Shown here piece after piece: positions 26,258-35,227 of a DNA stretch of 64,000 nucleotides (positions within the stretch are counted from its first letter, which is position 1; the number at the start of each line of letters is the position of its first letter). The stretch lies in the NCBI RefSeq assembly GCF_017874215.1, contig NZ_JAGGLB010000025.1, forward strand, positions 62,001 through 126,000, written 5' to 3'. This DNA is from Paenibacillus eucommiae. GTDB lineage: Bacteria > Bacillota > Bacilli > Paenibacillales > NBRC-103111. The position numbers and the translations under genes were made by a program. A model generated the notes under the pieces. The model worked only from the letters and a program-made list of their open reading frames with translations. It had not been told where the DNA came from and did not search any database.

Positions 26258-27373
26258 TTGAAAATTGCCTCAATTAATATCATTCATGTATTGCCGCGGT
26301 TGTCCTTTCTTATCATGACCACGGAATGTGGTATAACCGGATATGGTGAGGCCATTGTGGAGGGGAGATCACGTACTGTAGAGATGGCAGTGAAGGAGCT
26401 GGAACCACATCTGATTGGTCAAGATCCGCGAAGGATAGAGCATTTGTGGCAGATGATGTACCGGGGCACCTTCTATCGCGGAGGTCCTATTCTGAGCAGT
26501 GCAATCAGCGGGTTGGAGCAAGCGATGTGGGATATCCTCGGAAAGTCACTGGGGGTTCCTGTCTATCAGCTGCTCGGCGGACATGTCCGGGATCGTATCC
26601 GAATGTATAAGCATGTGCATGGTGCAACTACACAGGAGCTGTACGAATCTGCCAAGCAAGCAGCGGATGAAGGCTTCACCATGGTGAAGACAGCCATCGA
26701 AATTGCTCACATCCTGGAAACGCCGTCTTATCTATTTAGACAAATTGAACGGGTTGAAGCGATTCGTAGTGCCATAGGCAACAATGTTGATTTCGCCATT
26801 GACTTCCACGGACGGATCAGCCCTGCTCTTGCCGTCCAAATCGCTAAAGGGATCGAGAAATTTAATCCCTTGTTTATTGAAGAGCCTTGTCTTCCGGAGA
26901 ATGTGGATACCATGGTTACAATCGCACGTTCTACAAGCATACCCATAGCAACAGGAGAAAGACTGTTTACCAAATGGGGATTTAGAGAAGTACTGGAGAA
27001 ACAAGCTGCATTTGTCATACAGCCCGATTTGGCCCATTGCGGTGGAATTATGGAAGGTAAGAAGATTGCCGCAATGGCAGAAACTTATTACGCTGCCTTT
27101 GCTTCACACAATCCTTTGGGACCGATCAATCTTGCAGCTAGCCTGCAATTGGCCGCCAATGTGCCAAACTTTCTCGCTCAAGAGTTTGTTTTACTCGGGG
27201 AAGGTTATCTAAAGAAACCATTTGTTATCAAGGACGGTTATATTGATCTGCCCGAAGGACCGGGGCTGGGGATTGAACTGGATGAAGAGGCTATGCAAGA
27301 TAAAATATATGCAGGGGATTTCGACCTGCCGAGAGAATTCCATTCGGATGACCACTCGGTTGCGGATTGGTAA
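26258..27373 (+). CDS. Enolase-superfamily dehydratase, galactonate-dehydratase-like
   Basis: About 371 residues. TTG 26258 lies 8 nt after AGGGGAG and gives the common MKIASINIIHV beginning; GTG 26249 overlaps the ribosome site. The mandelate-racemase subgroup features are present: VDFAIDFHGRISP and FIEEPCLPEN for metal ligands, ATGERLFTKWGF, and HNPLGPINLAAS with the catalytic histidine, the pattern of D-galactonate dehydratases. It probably dehydrates a sugar acid to a 2-keto-3-deoxy acid. The exact acid sugar is unknown. Confidence 0.85.
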   Translation: MKIASINIIHVLPRLSFLIMTTECGITGYGEAIVEGRSRTVEMAVKELEPHLIGQDPRRIEHLWQMMYRGTFYRGGPILSSAISGLEQAMWDILGKSLGVPVYQLLGGHVRDRIRMYKHVHGATTQELYESAKQAADEGFTMVKTAIEIAHILETPSYLFRQIERVEAIRSAIGNNVDFAIDFHGRISPALAVQIAKGIEKFNPLFIEEPCLPENVDTMVTIARSTSIPIATGERLFTKWGFREVLEKQAAFVIQPDLAHCGGIMEGKKIAAMAETYYAAFASHNPLGPINLAASLQLAANVPNFLAQEFVLLGEGYLKKPFVIKDGYIDLPEGPGLGIELDEEAMQDKIYAGDFDLPREFHSDDHSVADW

Positions 27374-27400
27374 TGGTTTTATAATAGGGAGTGGTTTGCC

Positions 27401-28180
27401 ATGTCAGACGAAAAACAGGTTGTCATCATTACAGGTGGAGCTGCAGGTATTGGAAGAGGCATTGCAGAAAGTTTCGCCGCGGAACAAGCTCATATTGTAA
27501 TTGCTGATTATAACGAGAAAGATGGGTTAGCAACCCGAGACTTTTTGCAGCATATGGGAATTGAAGCGTTGTATGTGAATGTGAATGTGGCATTAGAACA
27601 AGATGTGCTTAAGGTAGTAGAGCAGACGCTGGAAAAGTGGGGCCGTATTGATGTGCTCGTTAATAATGTAGGAACGCATCTCTACAAACCCATGTTGGAC
27701 ATCCGTGAGGAAGAATGGGACCAGTTGATGAGTGTGGATCTCAAAGGCTGTTTTCTAATGTCCAAGCATGTACTGCCTTCTATGATAGAGCGAAAAAAAG
27801 GGAGCATCATCCACATATCCTCTGTCCACGCCAACATGTCGGATAGAAACTTTACAGTATATTCTGCAGCCAAAGGAGGGGTAGTTTCTTTGACACGCAG
27901 TATGGCAGCCGAATATGCTTCCTATGGCATTCGGGTGAATGCTGTATTGCCCGGGTGGACCCGGAATAAATCCACCGATGAGCAGCTATCCGGGTGTAGT
28001 GAAACAGAGAAACAGCAGCTTCTCGAAAGCTGGGGGGAGAAGATTCCTATCGGGCGGATTGCTGAGCCTAAGGAGATTGGTCATGCTGTTGTCTTTCTGG
28101 CAAGTGATAAGGCCACCTATATCCTCGGTTCATGTTTAACAGTTGATGGCGGGCTAACTAGTAAGATTCAATTGAATTAA
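27401..28180 (+). CDS. SDR-family NAD(P)-dependent oxidoreductase
   Basis: 259 residues. Classical short-chain dehydrogenase: TGGAAGIGRGIA cofactor site near the N-terminus, NNVG at the end of strand 4, the catalytic Ser in ISSVH and YxxxK in YSAAKGG. Twenty-seven nt after the dehydratase, so co-expressed. In sugar-acid pathways such enzymes oxidise the sugar to a lactone/acid or act on the keto-deoxy product. Either fits here. Confidence 0.9.
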   Translation: MSDEKQVVIITGGAAGIGRGIAESFAAEQAHIVIADYNEKDGLATRDFLQHMGIEALYVNVNVALEQDVLKVVEQTLEKWGRIDVLVNNVGTHLYKPMLDIREEEWDQLMSVDLKGCFLMSKHVLPSMIERKKGSIIHISSVHANMSDRNFTVYSAAKGGVVSLTRSMAAEYASYGIRVNAVLPGWTRNKSTDEQLSGCSETEKQQLLESWGEKIPIGRIAEPKEIGHAVVFLASDKATYILGSCLTVDGGLTSKIQLN

Positions 28181-28204
28181 AAACCGAAGGCTGCAGCTGA
28201 AAAG

Positions 28205-28235
28205 CGGTTTGATCTCCAACTGTGAGATCAAACCG
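28205..28235 (+). terminator. Hairpin ending the carbohydrate locus
   Basis: A 12-bp perfect stem (CGGTTTGATCTC and complement) around CAACTGT. The T run is weak (GTGTAATTT). It lies between the SDR gene and the minus-strand wreck and may serve both. Confidence 0.7.
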
Positions 28236-28253
28236 TGTAATTTGGTTAGTCAC

Positions 28254-28670
28254 TCATTCAGGATCACTCCACATAGACATTCTTACGAGTTCCGACAGCT
28301 TATCTACGGCTTGTTCTGGACTCGTAATTCTTATGAAGTCGTCAAGATCCTCAGTACGGCTATCCCACGCTTCTCGCAGGTTTTCGAAAATCGACAACTC
28401 AAATATTTCCTCTTTGATATAACCGGCCGTCATCACTGGCTCCTCGATAAGCAGGGACAATGCTTTTCCGATCTTCTTTACCGTATCCCATACAAAATAA
28501 TCGTGGAGCACGTTGATCTAGTTCTCGTTGCTTTTGCTTACGTACATAACAACTTTGATCTCTTGATCCTCATTTTTTGGCTTTCCCTTCGCTTAGCTCT
28601 CTTAATACTTCGACAGTCTTCTCAAGGTTTTTCGACTTAATATGCAAGTTTGCGAATGATCTTCCACAGT
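28254..28670 (-). pseudogene. Hypothetical protein gene, multiply broken
   Basis: On the minus strand three segments line up in different frames: CGRSFANLHIKSKNLEKTVEVLRELSEGKAKK-stop, then DQEIKVVMYVSKSNEN-stop, then VLHDYFVWDTVKKIGKALSLLIEEPVMTAGYIKEEIFEL to the end at 28254. A GAGGAGG site at 28673-28681 marks the old start. At least one frameshift and one in-frame stop are needed to join them. I do not know the family's function. Confidence 0.7.
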
Positions 28671-28753
28671 ATTGCCTCCTCAATTCTTTTGTAGGGCAAG
28701 TTATAGAGCTTTCCACAATCGTAAAAAGTACATATCAAAATATGATCTATTAA

Positions 28754-28782
28754 TTGTTGTCTTAATCAATGCATGTTACAAT
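28754..28782 (+). promoter_or_regulatory. Promoter of surface-glycan genes
   Basis: TTGTTG at 28754-28759, 17-nt spacer, TACAAT at 28777-28782 preceded by an extended TGT. The gap around it is very AT-rich. Confidence 0.6.
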
Positions 28783-28858
28783 GAGCGAATATAGTCGATT
28801 TTTGTTGAAATATTTACGATTTAGAAATCAGATTTTTATAAAAAGAAAGGCTGTCTAG

Positions 28859-30013
28859 ATGATTATTCCATTTAATTATCCTCAACCCATCGGGAAAGAG
28901 AACGACTACCTATTAATGGCCGCTAATAGCGGGAAACTATGTGGTGACGGTCCCTTTACCGAGAAATGTAAGTCTTTCATTGAAAATAATTTCGACGCAA
29001 ATCATGTTCTGTTGACTACCTCTTGTACACATGCGCTCGAGATGGCGGTTTTACTCCTTCGCATCACACTAGGGGACGAGATTATTGTTCCTTCCTATAC
29101 ATTTAGTTCCACTGTCAATGCTTTCATTCTGCAGGGTGGCAAACCCATTTTTATTGATATCAGAGAAGATACCTTAAACATTGATGAGAGTAAAATCGAA
29201 GAAAAAATTACTTCAAAAACCAAAGCCATTTTTGTTATGCACTATGCTGGTGTTCCGTGTGAGATGGATACCATTATGGAAATTGCGCATCGCTATGATC
29301 TTTATGTAATCGAAGATGCTGCTCAAGCATTGACAGCGAAATATAAGGACAAATACTTAGGTACTATAGGTGATTTAGGAACGTTTAGTTTTCATGAAAC
29401 CAAGAACTATATATGTGGTGAGGGTGGAGCCTTAGTTATTAATAACGATAAATTCATCAATAGAGCAGAAATTATAAGAGAAAAAGGAACAAATCGAGCC
29501 TCCTTTTTGAAAAAAAAGGTCGACAAATATTCTTGGGTGGATATCGGATCAAGCTATCTTCTTTCAGAAATGCTAGCTGCATTTTTGTTTGGACAGTTAG
29601 AGATGTGGAAGGAAATCAATGAGAAAAGAAAAAAGATATTTGAAATATACTATAGCGGCTTAGAACATTTACAGAACAAAGGAATGTTAAGGCTGCCCAT
29701 AATCCCGGAACATTGCACACCCAATTATCATCTGTTTTACATTCTCTTGAATTCGGAAGAAGAACGAAACGAAATGATAAACCATTTAAGAGAGAATGGG
29801 GTTACAGCAACTTCACACTACACTCCTTTGCATCTATCCCAAATGGGACAACAATGGTCCTCTGAGCGATTACCTATTACTGAGCAGGCAAGTCATACTT
29901 TATTAAGGTTACCCATGTATTATTCACTAAGCGCTTCAGAACAAGCATACATCATTCAATTGATACAAGAGACTTACATGAAAGTACTCGCTACACCTAT
30001 TAATAAGTTATAA
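28859..30013 (+). CDS. rffA: dTDP-4-amino-4,6-dideoxygalactose transaminase (RffA/WecE family)
   Basis: 384 residues. PLP-dependent DegT/DnrJ/EryC1/StrS aminotransferase that moves an amino group from glutamate to dTDP-4-keto-6-deoxyglucose. The PLP lysine is K182 in SFHETKNYICGEGGA. IPFNYPQPIGKENDYL at the start, IVPSYTFSST, IEDAAQAL and HYTPLHLS near the end are WecE-like. The AAAGAAAGG site is close. The next gene is an acetyltransferase of the matching WecD type, which strongly supports synthesis of a 4-acetamido-4,6-dideoxy sugar. Confidence 0.9.
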   Translation: MIIPFNYPQPIGKENDYLLMAANSGKLCGDGPFTEKCKSFIENNFDANHVLLTTSCTHALEMAVLLLRITLGDEIIVPSYTFSSTVNAFILQGGKPIFIDIREDTLNIDESKIEEKITSKTKAIFVMHYAGVPCEMDTIMEIAHRYDLYVIEDAAQALTAKYKDKYLGTIGDLGTFSFHETKNYICGEGGALVINNDKFINRAEIIREKGTNRASFLKKKVDKYSWVDIGSSYLLSEMLAAFLFGQLEMWKEINEKRKKIFEIYYSGLEHLQNKGMLRLPIIPEHCTPNYHLFYILLNSEEERNEMINHLRENGVTATSHYTPLHLSQMGQQWSSERLPITEQASHTLLRLPMYYSLSASEQAYIIQLIQETYMKVLATPINKL

Positions 30014-30083
30014 TGAATAGAATCTGATGTTATCCAAGGTGCTCAGAAAATCCGATAAACTACATAATATGATAGGGGTCAAC

Positions 30084-30836
30084 ATGAAAAAAGTCGATGC
30101 TTTCTGGGAAATGAGGAACCTCGGTAAAACTGTGTTAGAGATCAATTTTGATGAAAACGATACGACGGATTCCTTAAATATTTTAGCTAGTGAATTTGAA
30201 ACGTATGATTATCTTATCGCCAAAGTGCCAAAAGAAAAAATGGATCTTATTCATGCTCTTGAAGATAACGGATTTCGATTTATGGAAACGCAATTCGAAT
30301 TGTTATATAACCTGAACAAGACAAAAGAGCCCTCAAGCTTTGTAAAAAAAACGTCCGAGCAATCTCAGTACAAAAAAGTAGATACGTTTGATCAACTGAG
30401 TATGTTTTTATCTAAAATAGAGGAAGACTTATTCATCACTGACAGAATATCGTTAGACCCTCTATTTGGAACGAAAATAGCACATAAACGATATCTAAAT
30501 TGGCTTAGTGATGCTCTCCTTAGCGATACATCCGCCATATACGAGGTAGAAGTGAAATCTCGGGATGTTGGTTTTTTTTACGTAATTGAAAAGAATAGTA
30601 CTACGTGTTACGGAGTTTTAGCTTCCGTATATAAAAAATATCGAAACAGCGGACTAGGGCTAGTTGTATTAGAATCCGCCTTTAAATATGCGAAAGAAGC
30701 AGGTTATTCTAAAGTCATGACTAGAGTGTCCTCCAATAATTTAGAAGCATTACGGGTTAATATTAACGTCGGCTTTGAATGCAGAGACGTCCATTATATT
30801 TTAAGAAAAGCAAATTTTCCCAAACAGGATGTTTGA
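30084..30836 (+). CDS. GNAT sugar N-acetyltransferase, RffC/WecD-like
   Basis: About 250 residues from ATG 30084 behind ATAGGGG; the frame opens at 30027 but without a ribosome site. An N-terminal substrate domain (LGKTVLEINFDENDTTDSL; DNGFRFMETQFELLYNL) is followed by a GNAT core (LASVYKKYRNSGLGLVVLESAFKYAKEAG; RVSSNNLEALRVNINVGFECRDVHYILRK). This two-domain layout matches dTDP-fucosamine acetyltransferases. It would acetylate the amino sugar made by the upstream transaminase. Confidence 0.82.
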   Translation: MKKVDAFWEMRNLGKTVLEINFDENDTTDSLNILASEFETYDYLIAKVPKEKMDLIHALEDNGFRFMETQFELLYNLNKTKEPSSFVKKTSEQSQYKKVDTFDQLSMFLSKIEEDLFITDRISLDPLFGTKIAHKRYLNWLSDALLSDTSAIYEVEVKSRDVGFFYVIEKNSTTCYGVLASVYKKYRNSGLGLVVLESAFKYAKEAGYSKVMTRVSSNNLEALRVNINVGFECRDVHYILRKANFPKQDV

Positions 30837-30838
30837 TC

Positions 30839-31621
30839 ATGATGCGCACTCAACTTTCGGTCGTTATTCCTGTCTATAACTCCCAAGACTCAATTGGAAT
30901 TGTCGTAAAAAGTCTACTTGAACATTATGCCGCTTCTTATAAGATGGAAGTTATCTTAGTTAATGATGGAAGTATAGACCGCAGTAATGAAGTATGCTCT
31001 TTATTAGCGGCCCAATATTCCAATATTAAACATCTGGATCTGATGAAAAATTGTGGTCAGCAGGCTGCAATTTTAAAAGGACTAAGCCTAGCTCAAGGAG
31101 ACTATATTGCTTTGATGGATGATGATATGCAAACACCTCCCGAGGAGCTGATTAAGCTGATCGTCAAGATGGATGGGGGTTATGATGTCGTAATTGCTCA
31201 AAGAGTGAAGTATAATCAAACATCATTCCGGAAGCTCCTTTCAGAGGTCAATACTATCATCGTAAATTGGTTTTTAATATCACCTAAAAAGATATATTTT
31301 AGTAGTTTTTTAGTGATGAAAAAGTCTATTGCAGAAGAGATCCTTAAGAAGGCTACTTCCAATCCTAATATACAAGGACTGATACTTCAAATAACAAATA
31401 ATATTGTAAACACACCAACAGCACATAGAGAAAGGAAAACCGGAAAATCCAATTACACATTATTGAAGCTGCTAAAGTTTTGGTTTAACGGCCTGGACTA
31501 TGTCACGACAAGAAAAAATCGAGCAATACTATTTTCATCATTTTTACTTATACTAGTTGGGGCAGTTACCTGTATGTACATATTGGTATTGCTTGTTGCC
31601 TCTTTTTTTATCACTAATTAA
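30839..31621 (+). CDS. Family 2 glycosyltransferase, membrane-anchored
   Basis: 260 residues starting 2 nt after the acetyltransferase stop (TGATCATG). GT2 GT-A fold: LSVVIPVYNSQDSIG, ILVNDGSIDRS, LMDDDMQTPPEE with the DxD-type metal site. The C-terminal ~40 residues hold hydrophobic helices (ILFSSFLLILVGAVTCMYILVLLVASFF), as in DPM/GtrB-like enzymes that load a sugar on undecaprenyl phosphate, though these usually have two clear helices. Probably transfers the modified deoxy sugar to a lipid carrier. Confidence 0.85.
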   Translation: MMRTQLSVVIPVYNSQDSIGIVVKSLLEHYAASYKMEVILVNDGSIDRSNEVCSLLAAQYSNIKHLDLMKNCGQQAAILKGLSLAQGDYIALMDDDMQTPPEELIKLIVKMDGGYDVVIAQRVKYNQTSFRKLLSEVNTIIVNWFLISPKKIYFSSFLVMKKSIAEEILKKATSNPNIQGLILQITNNIVNTPTAHRERKTGKSNYTLLKLLKFWFNGLDYVTTRKNRAILFSSFLLILVGAVTCMYILVLLVASFFITN

Positions 31622-33157
31622 TCATTCACTTATTATATGCAGCAGCTTGTAATTTGAAGGAAGTCCTTCAACCATAATTACTTCAAAGCTATTTTCGAAA
31701 TATTCCCAGATAAGTGGATGAGTATTCTGAAAACGGAGATCATCTCTTCCATCAAGAGAAATATCACCCAATATGACCCATGCAACATTCTGCCTCTTTA
31801 GTTCTTCAATCATTTTTAATTGTTTATAGGCTGTTTCCGGGAATAGCATATAAATGTCCCATAACGGTGATTTTAAACCTAATATCGGATACATCGTTGG
31901 CCAATGTGGAGCAATAAATAAATTTTCTCCTTCTAGAACATAAGTATTTTTAATTTCCTTAACTCGATCGATTAAGCTAGCCGTATGCACATCTATCGAT
32001 AAATCAATGTTACTAACTTTATAAGTTATATATTTATTATCTTTTGAGGTTATTTTTTGAAAGTATGGATGCATTCTTCCGACCGAAATGAGCGTGAAAA
32101 GTAATAACACAGATAGAATGATTGCTGATTTTAAATAACGTTTGCTGCCAGTCAACTTTAGTGAAAGTAAACAAATTACTATTATTAATGGTTCTATTGC
32201 TTGTGCCAGGTGCCCAAGATCAGCTCGATCGAACGCATAGTGGGTATAAGACAACCCTACGAATGAAGCTGCAGCTATTGCAGGATTAATCATTTTTTTA
32301 GAGATACATGCATATAAACCGATTCCAACAGCAAAAATCGGTACAAGGAGAAAAAAGATTCCTATTGATAGTTGACCCATCATTTCGATAAAATTTAAAA
32401 GCGTAAAATCTATCTTCCATGGCCACGGCACTGGTAAATGGAGATTTGTTTTTCCGGAAAATAGCAGCTCCTTAACTGCATTCATGAAATTCACAAAATA
32501 ACCAGGTACAGTGAGATATATTAGCAGCATTGGGGAGTATCCTATTACAACTCCACTTCCCCATAGTAGTATTTTTTTGAAAGTTTTATCTTTATCTATC
32601 TTCAACCAAATATAGAATATAGCTATACTAAAGGATATTACCATGTATAATCCATGGTTTACTCCTAGGAAAGCCGCAATCCCGACGAATAAGCCACCTA
32701 ATAAGTAACGTGACCATGATTGTTTTTCTAATAAGAACATAATCATATAAATCCCAATCATTGAAATACTTGGCTCGAATAACTTATGTCTTGGATACAT
32801 CCATAGGACCATAATAACTCCAGCGAATATGATAAAAAGCCATGACTTAGTCATTTTCCTTATAACCATTAAACCAAATGTAAGACCTATAATTTGAAAT
32901 ATCGCAAGTGCTGCTCTCAATGCTAGAATACTAGTGTCTCCAAATATATGAAACCATAATGCAACCCAATAATATCTACCTGGATCATAGGATTGAAAAT
33001 CCAAAAAGGGTACATCACCCATTGCTGTTTGAATTGCACCATACCAGAGATACCCTTCATCAGCTAAATTAATTCCTACATTTCCTTCCAATAAAAATAA
33101 AATTCCTACTAATGTTGAGGAGATAAAAAACGCAATTAACCAGGTCATTTTATTCAT
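31622..33157 (-). CDS. Polytopic membrane protein, GT-C-glycosyltransferase-like
   Basis: 511 residues with about 11-12 hydrophobic helices and a soluble C-terminal domain (~380-511). The first external loop has INLADEGYLWYGAIQT and FLDFQSYDPGRYYW, the acidic-rich loop typical of GT-C enzymes that use polyprenyl-phosphate sugars. It likely attaches a sugar outside the membrane. AAGGAG precedes the ATG. The stop abuts the convergent GT2 stop with no gap and no terminator between them. Confidence 0.7.
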   Translation of the reverse strand: MNKMTWLIAFFISSTLVGILFLLEGNVGINLADEGYLWYGAIQTAMGDVPFLDFQSYDPGRYYWVALWFHIFGDTSILALRAALAIFQIIGLTFGLMVIRKMTKSWLFIIFAGVIMVLWMYPRHKLFEPSISMIGIYMIMFLLEKQSWSRYLLGGLFVGIAAFLGVNHGLYMVISFSIAIFYIWLKIDKDKTFKKILLWGSGVVIGYSPMLLIYLTVPGYFVNFMNAVKELLFSGKTNLHLPVPWPWKIDFTLLNFIEMMGQLSIGIFFLLVPIFAVGIGLYACISKKMINPAIAAASFVGLSYTHYAFDRADLGHLAQAIEPLIIVICLLSLKLTGSKRYLKSAIILSVLLLFTLISVGRMHPYFQKITSKDNKYITYKVSNIDLSIDVHTASLIDRVKEIKNTYVLEGENLFIAPHWPTMYPILGLKSPLWDIYMLFPETAYKQLKMIEELKRQNVAWVILGDISLDGRDDLRFQNTHPLIWEYFENSFEVIMVEGLPSNYKLLHIISE

Positions 33158-33257
33158 AACTTACTCCTTTTTTGTGAGTTCTAGAGAACTAATTGCATTG
33201 CCAAAAAATTTACTGTATCGTGTTGCAATTGATCTGCGAATTAGTGAGGTGTTAACA

Positions 33258-34388
33258 ATGGTTCAAAATCGTTTGATTTATCTGGATAATCTTCGCGTCT
33301 TTCTCACTTTGATGGTTGTTGCATTCCATTTGGCGATTACATATGGATTTAATATAGGTTGGTATTTTTACGATCTGTCCGACGATATGCTGACAAAAGG
33401 GATCTTAACTTATTTTGTTCTTGTGAATCAAGCTTTTTTTATGTCTTTATTTTTTGGAATTGCCGGCTTTTTCACGCCCATATCGTATGATCGTAAAGGT
33501 TCCATTTCATTTCTTAAAGATCGATTCTTGCGCCTGGGCATCCCGCTTTTATTGTTTGTATTTCTAGTGAATCCGGTAATAAGATACGTTTATCATATTG
33601 GAACAAGTAAATCATTTATAGAATATATCATAGATGAAATATCCCGTGATCCCATTGGTTTTATTAAACATGCTGCACCTGGCCCAATGTGGTTTTTGGA
33701 GGCACTGCTCATATTTAGCCTTTGTTATGCACTGATCAGATGTTTAATGCAAGCGCAAATAATACCCATTCATCACCGTTTTCCAAAGGATAATATCATT
33801 CTCCTTTTTGTCATAACATTATCTTTTCTTAATTTCATTATTCGAATTTGGAGTCCCATTGAAAATCAATTTCTATTTCTGAGATTAGGTCATTTTGTTC
33901 CATATATCGGCTATTTTATATCTGGAACCATTGCTTATAGATCTGGTTGGCTCTCATTTCTAAATGAAAGCCAGATTAAAAAATGGTTTCGAATTAGTGT
34001 TGTTTGTATTTTGTTTTTTCCCATTCTCTTGTACATTGGTGGAGCATTTGACGGACAGATGCAACTTTTTTTTGGGGGATGGCATTGGCAGTCACTTGTA
34101 TATTCATTTTGGGAGCCCTTTGTATGCATAGGAATAAGTTTGTGGTTACTAAGTACTTTTCGTTCCAAATATAACAAGTCGAACAGACTAACCCGCTTTA
34201 TGGCGGATCATGCTTATGCTGTTTATTTTATCCATGCTTTCTTCACTGTGTATATTACCTTCTTTTTTCAATATAGTAAAATACCCTCACTTCTTAAATT
34301 TTTTATAGTTTCGATAATTGTAACTATGACTTGCTTTCTAGCTGCTTATATCATCCGTAAAATCCCATTTCTACGTAAAATTTTCTGA
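33258..34388 (+). CDS. Acyltransferase-3 family membrane protein
   Basis: 376 residues from ATG 33258 behind GTGAGGTG; the frame opens at 33174, but the family consensus RLIYLDNLRVFLTLMVVAFHLAI fits this start. About ten membrane helices; the catalytic His is in the first helix (VAFH), and FGIAGFFTPISY...DRFLRLGIPLLLF is typical of the OatA/OafB/YkrP type. Likely O-acetylates a cell-surface glycan, in line with its glycan neighbours. Confidence 0.88.
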   Translation: MVQNRLIYLDNLRVFLTLMVVAFHLAITYGFNIGWYFYDLSDDMLTKGILTYFVLVNQAFFMSLFFGIAGFFTPISYDRKGSISFLKDRFLRLGIPLLLFVFLVNPVIRYVYHIGTSKSFIEYIIDEISRDPIGFIKHAAPGPMWFLEALLIFSLCYALIRCLMQAQIIPIHHRFPKDNIILLFVITLSFLNFIIRIWSPIENQFLFLRLGHFVPYIGYFISGTIAYRSGWLSFLNESQIKKWFRISVVCILFFPILLYIGGAFDGQMQLFFGGWHWQSLVYSFWEPFVCIGISLWLLSTFRSKYNKSNRLTRFMADHAYAVYFIHAFFTVYITFFFQYSKIPSLLKFFIVSIIVTMTCFLAAYIIRKIPFLRKIF

Positions 34389-34470
34389 ATTTAGAATTAT
34401 TAGCATACTTCGGAAATCGGTATACATTCTTAGTCTCATTCGGCATTATTACATTCCAAAGGAAGAAACA

Positions 34471-34496
34471 AAAATCCCCTTTTCTAAGGGGATTTT
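34471..34496. terminator. Bidirectional terminator
   Basis: AAAATCCCCTT / AAGGGGATTTT around TTCT between convergent genes. Confidence 0.9.
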
Positions 34497-34517
34497 CTTA
34501 TGCACTCTTATTTTTTT

Positions 34518-34898
34518 CTATTTCCGCCAAAAAGTTGAACAGTCTGCTTTATCCAAAATATTAAACTCGATCATTTTCTCGAGTAATGAGAAATCAACCG
34601 GACCATCCCACCGGATACGTACCAGCTCTTTGGTGTGATCATAGCCAGCCTGCACAATTTCATCAGAGAAACGATTAATCCCTGCCTTTTCAGGGGCAAC
34701 AGCCAAATGATGTTTGGCTGCGCTAAAGCCAATAATAAATGTGTCGTGATCGGTAAACATAGGCTGATTCCACGCAATTTTTGGTATTAAATTTGGGAAT
34801 TTCTTAGTTACCCAAGCGAATACTTCTTCCGTTCGTTCCCGATGTTGCGGGTTATCAATACGCGCTAAAAATTCTGCAAAAACTTCCACATTATTCAC
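34518..34898 (-). CDS. DUF1801 / YdhG-type iron-chaperone-like protein
   Basis: 126 residues. The whole length matches the YdhG/FraH group of DUF1801: FAEFLARIDNPQHRERTEEVFAWV, PKIAWNQPMFTDHDTFIIGFSAAKHHLAVAPE and IRWDGPVDFSLLEKMIEFNI. Some Bacillus members are called iron chaperones for frataxin-like roles. AAGGAG lies 7 nt ahead of the ATG. Confidence 0.88.
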   Translation of the reverse strand: MNNVEVFAEFLARIDNPQHRERTEEVFAWVTKKFPNLIPKIAWNQPMFTDHDTFIIGFSAAKHHLAVAPEKAGINRFSDEIVQAGYDHTKELVRIRWDGPVDFSLLEKMIEFNILDKADCSTFWRK

Positions 34899-35227
34899 TC
34901 CTTACAATGAAAATTATGTCTTCCAGAGAAGTGTATCATTTTTTTGTATCATCAGCTAATTTGAAGATATATAATTTTCGTTGTTATAAAATGATTTTAA
35001 AAAAACTTTACCTAAACTGTGATACCCTGAGCTTGTATAATGGTAGGAACTACTTTCGGAGGTGTTCGATTATGTTAAAAAACAAATTGGCCGTCAAATT
35101 ATCTACGATTCTAAAGGATGAAAATCATCGGTAGAGCAGACGCGCGCAATTGATCTGTGCATGACGATGTCGGGACTTGCGTGACGTGTGAATTCTGCCG
35201 AAATCAGAGAGGCGGACCCGATTTTTT

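Noticed and set aside
34907..35134. 75-residue frame upstream of the MFS gene
   Set aside because: No ribosome site, unusual composition, and it contains a promoter-like TATAAT. Only the last 20 codons have a good ribosome site, too little to call.
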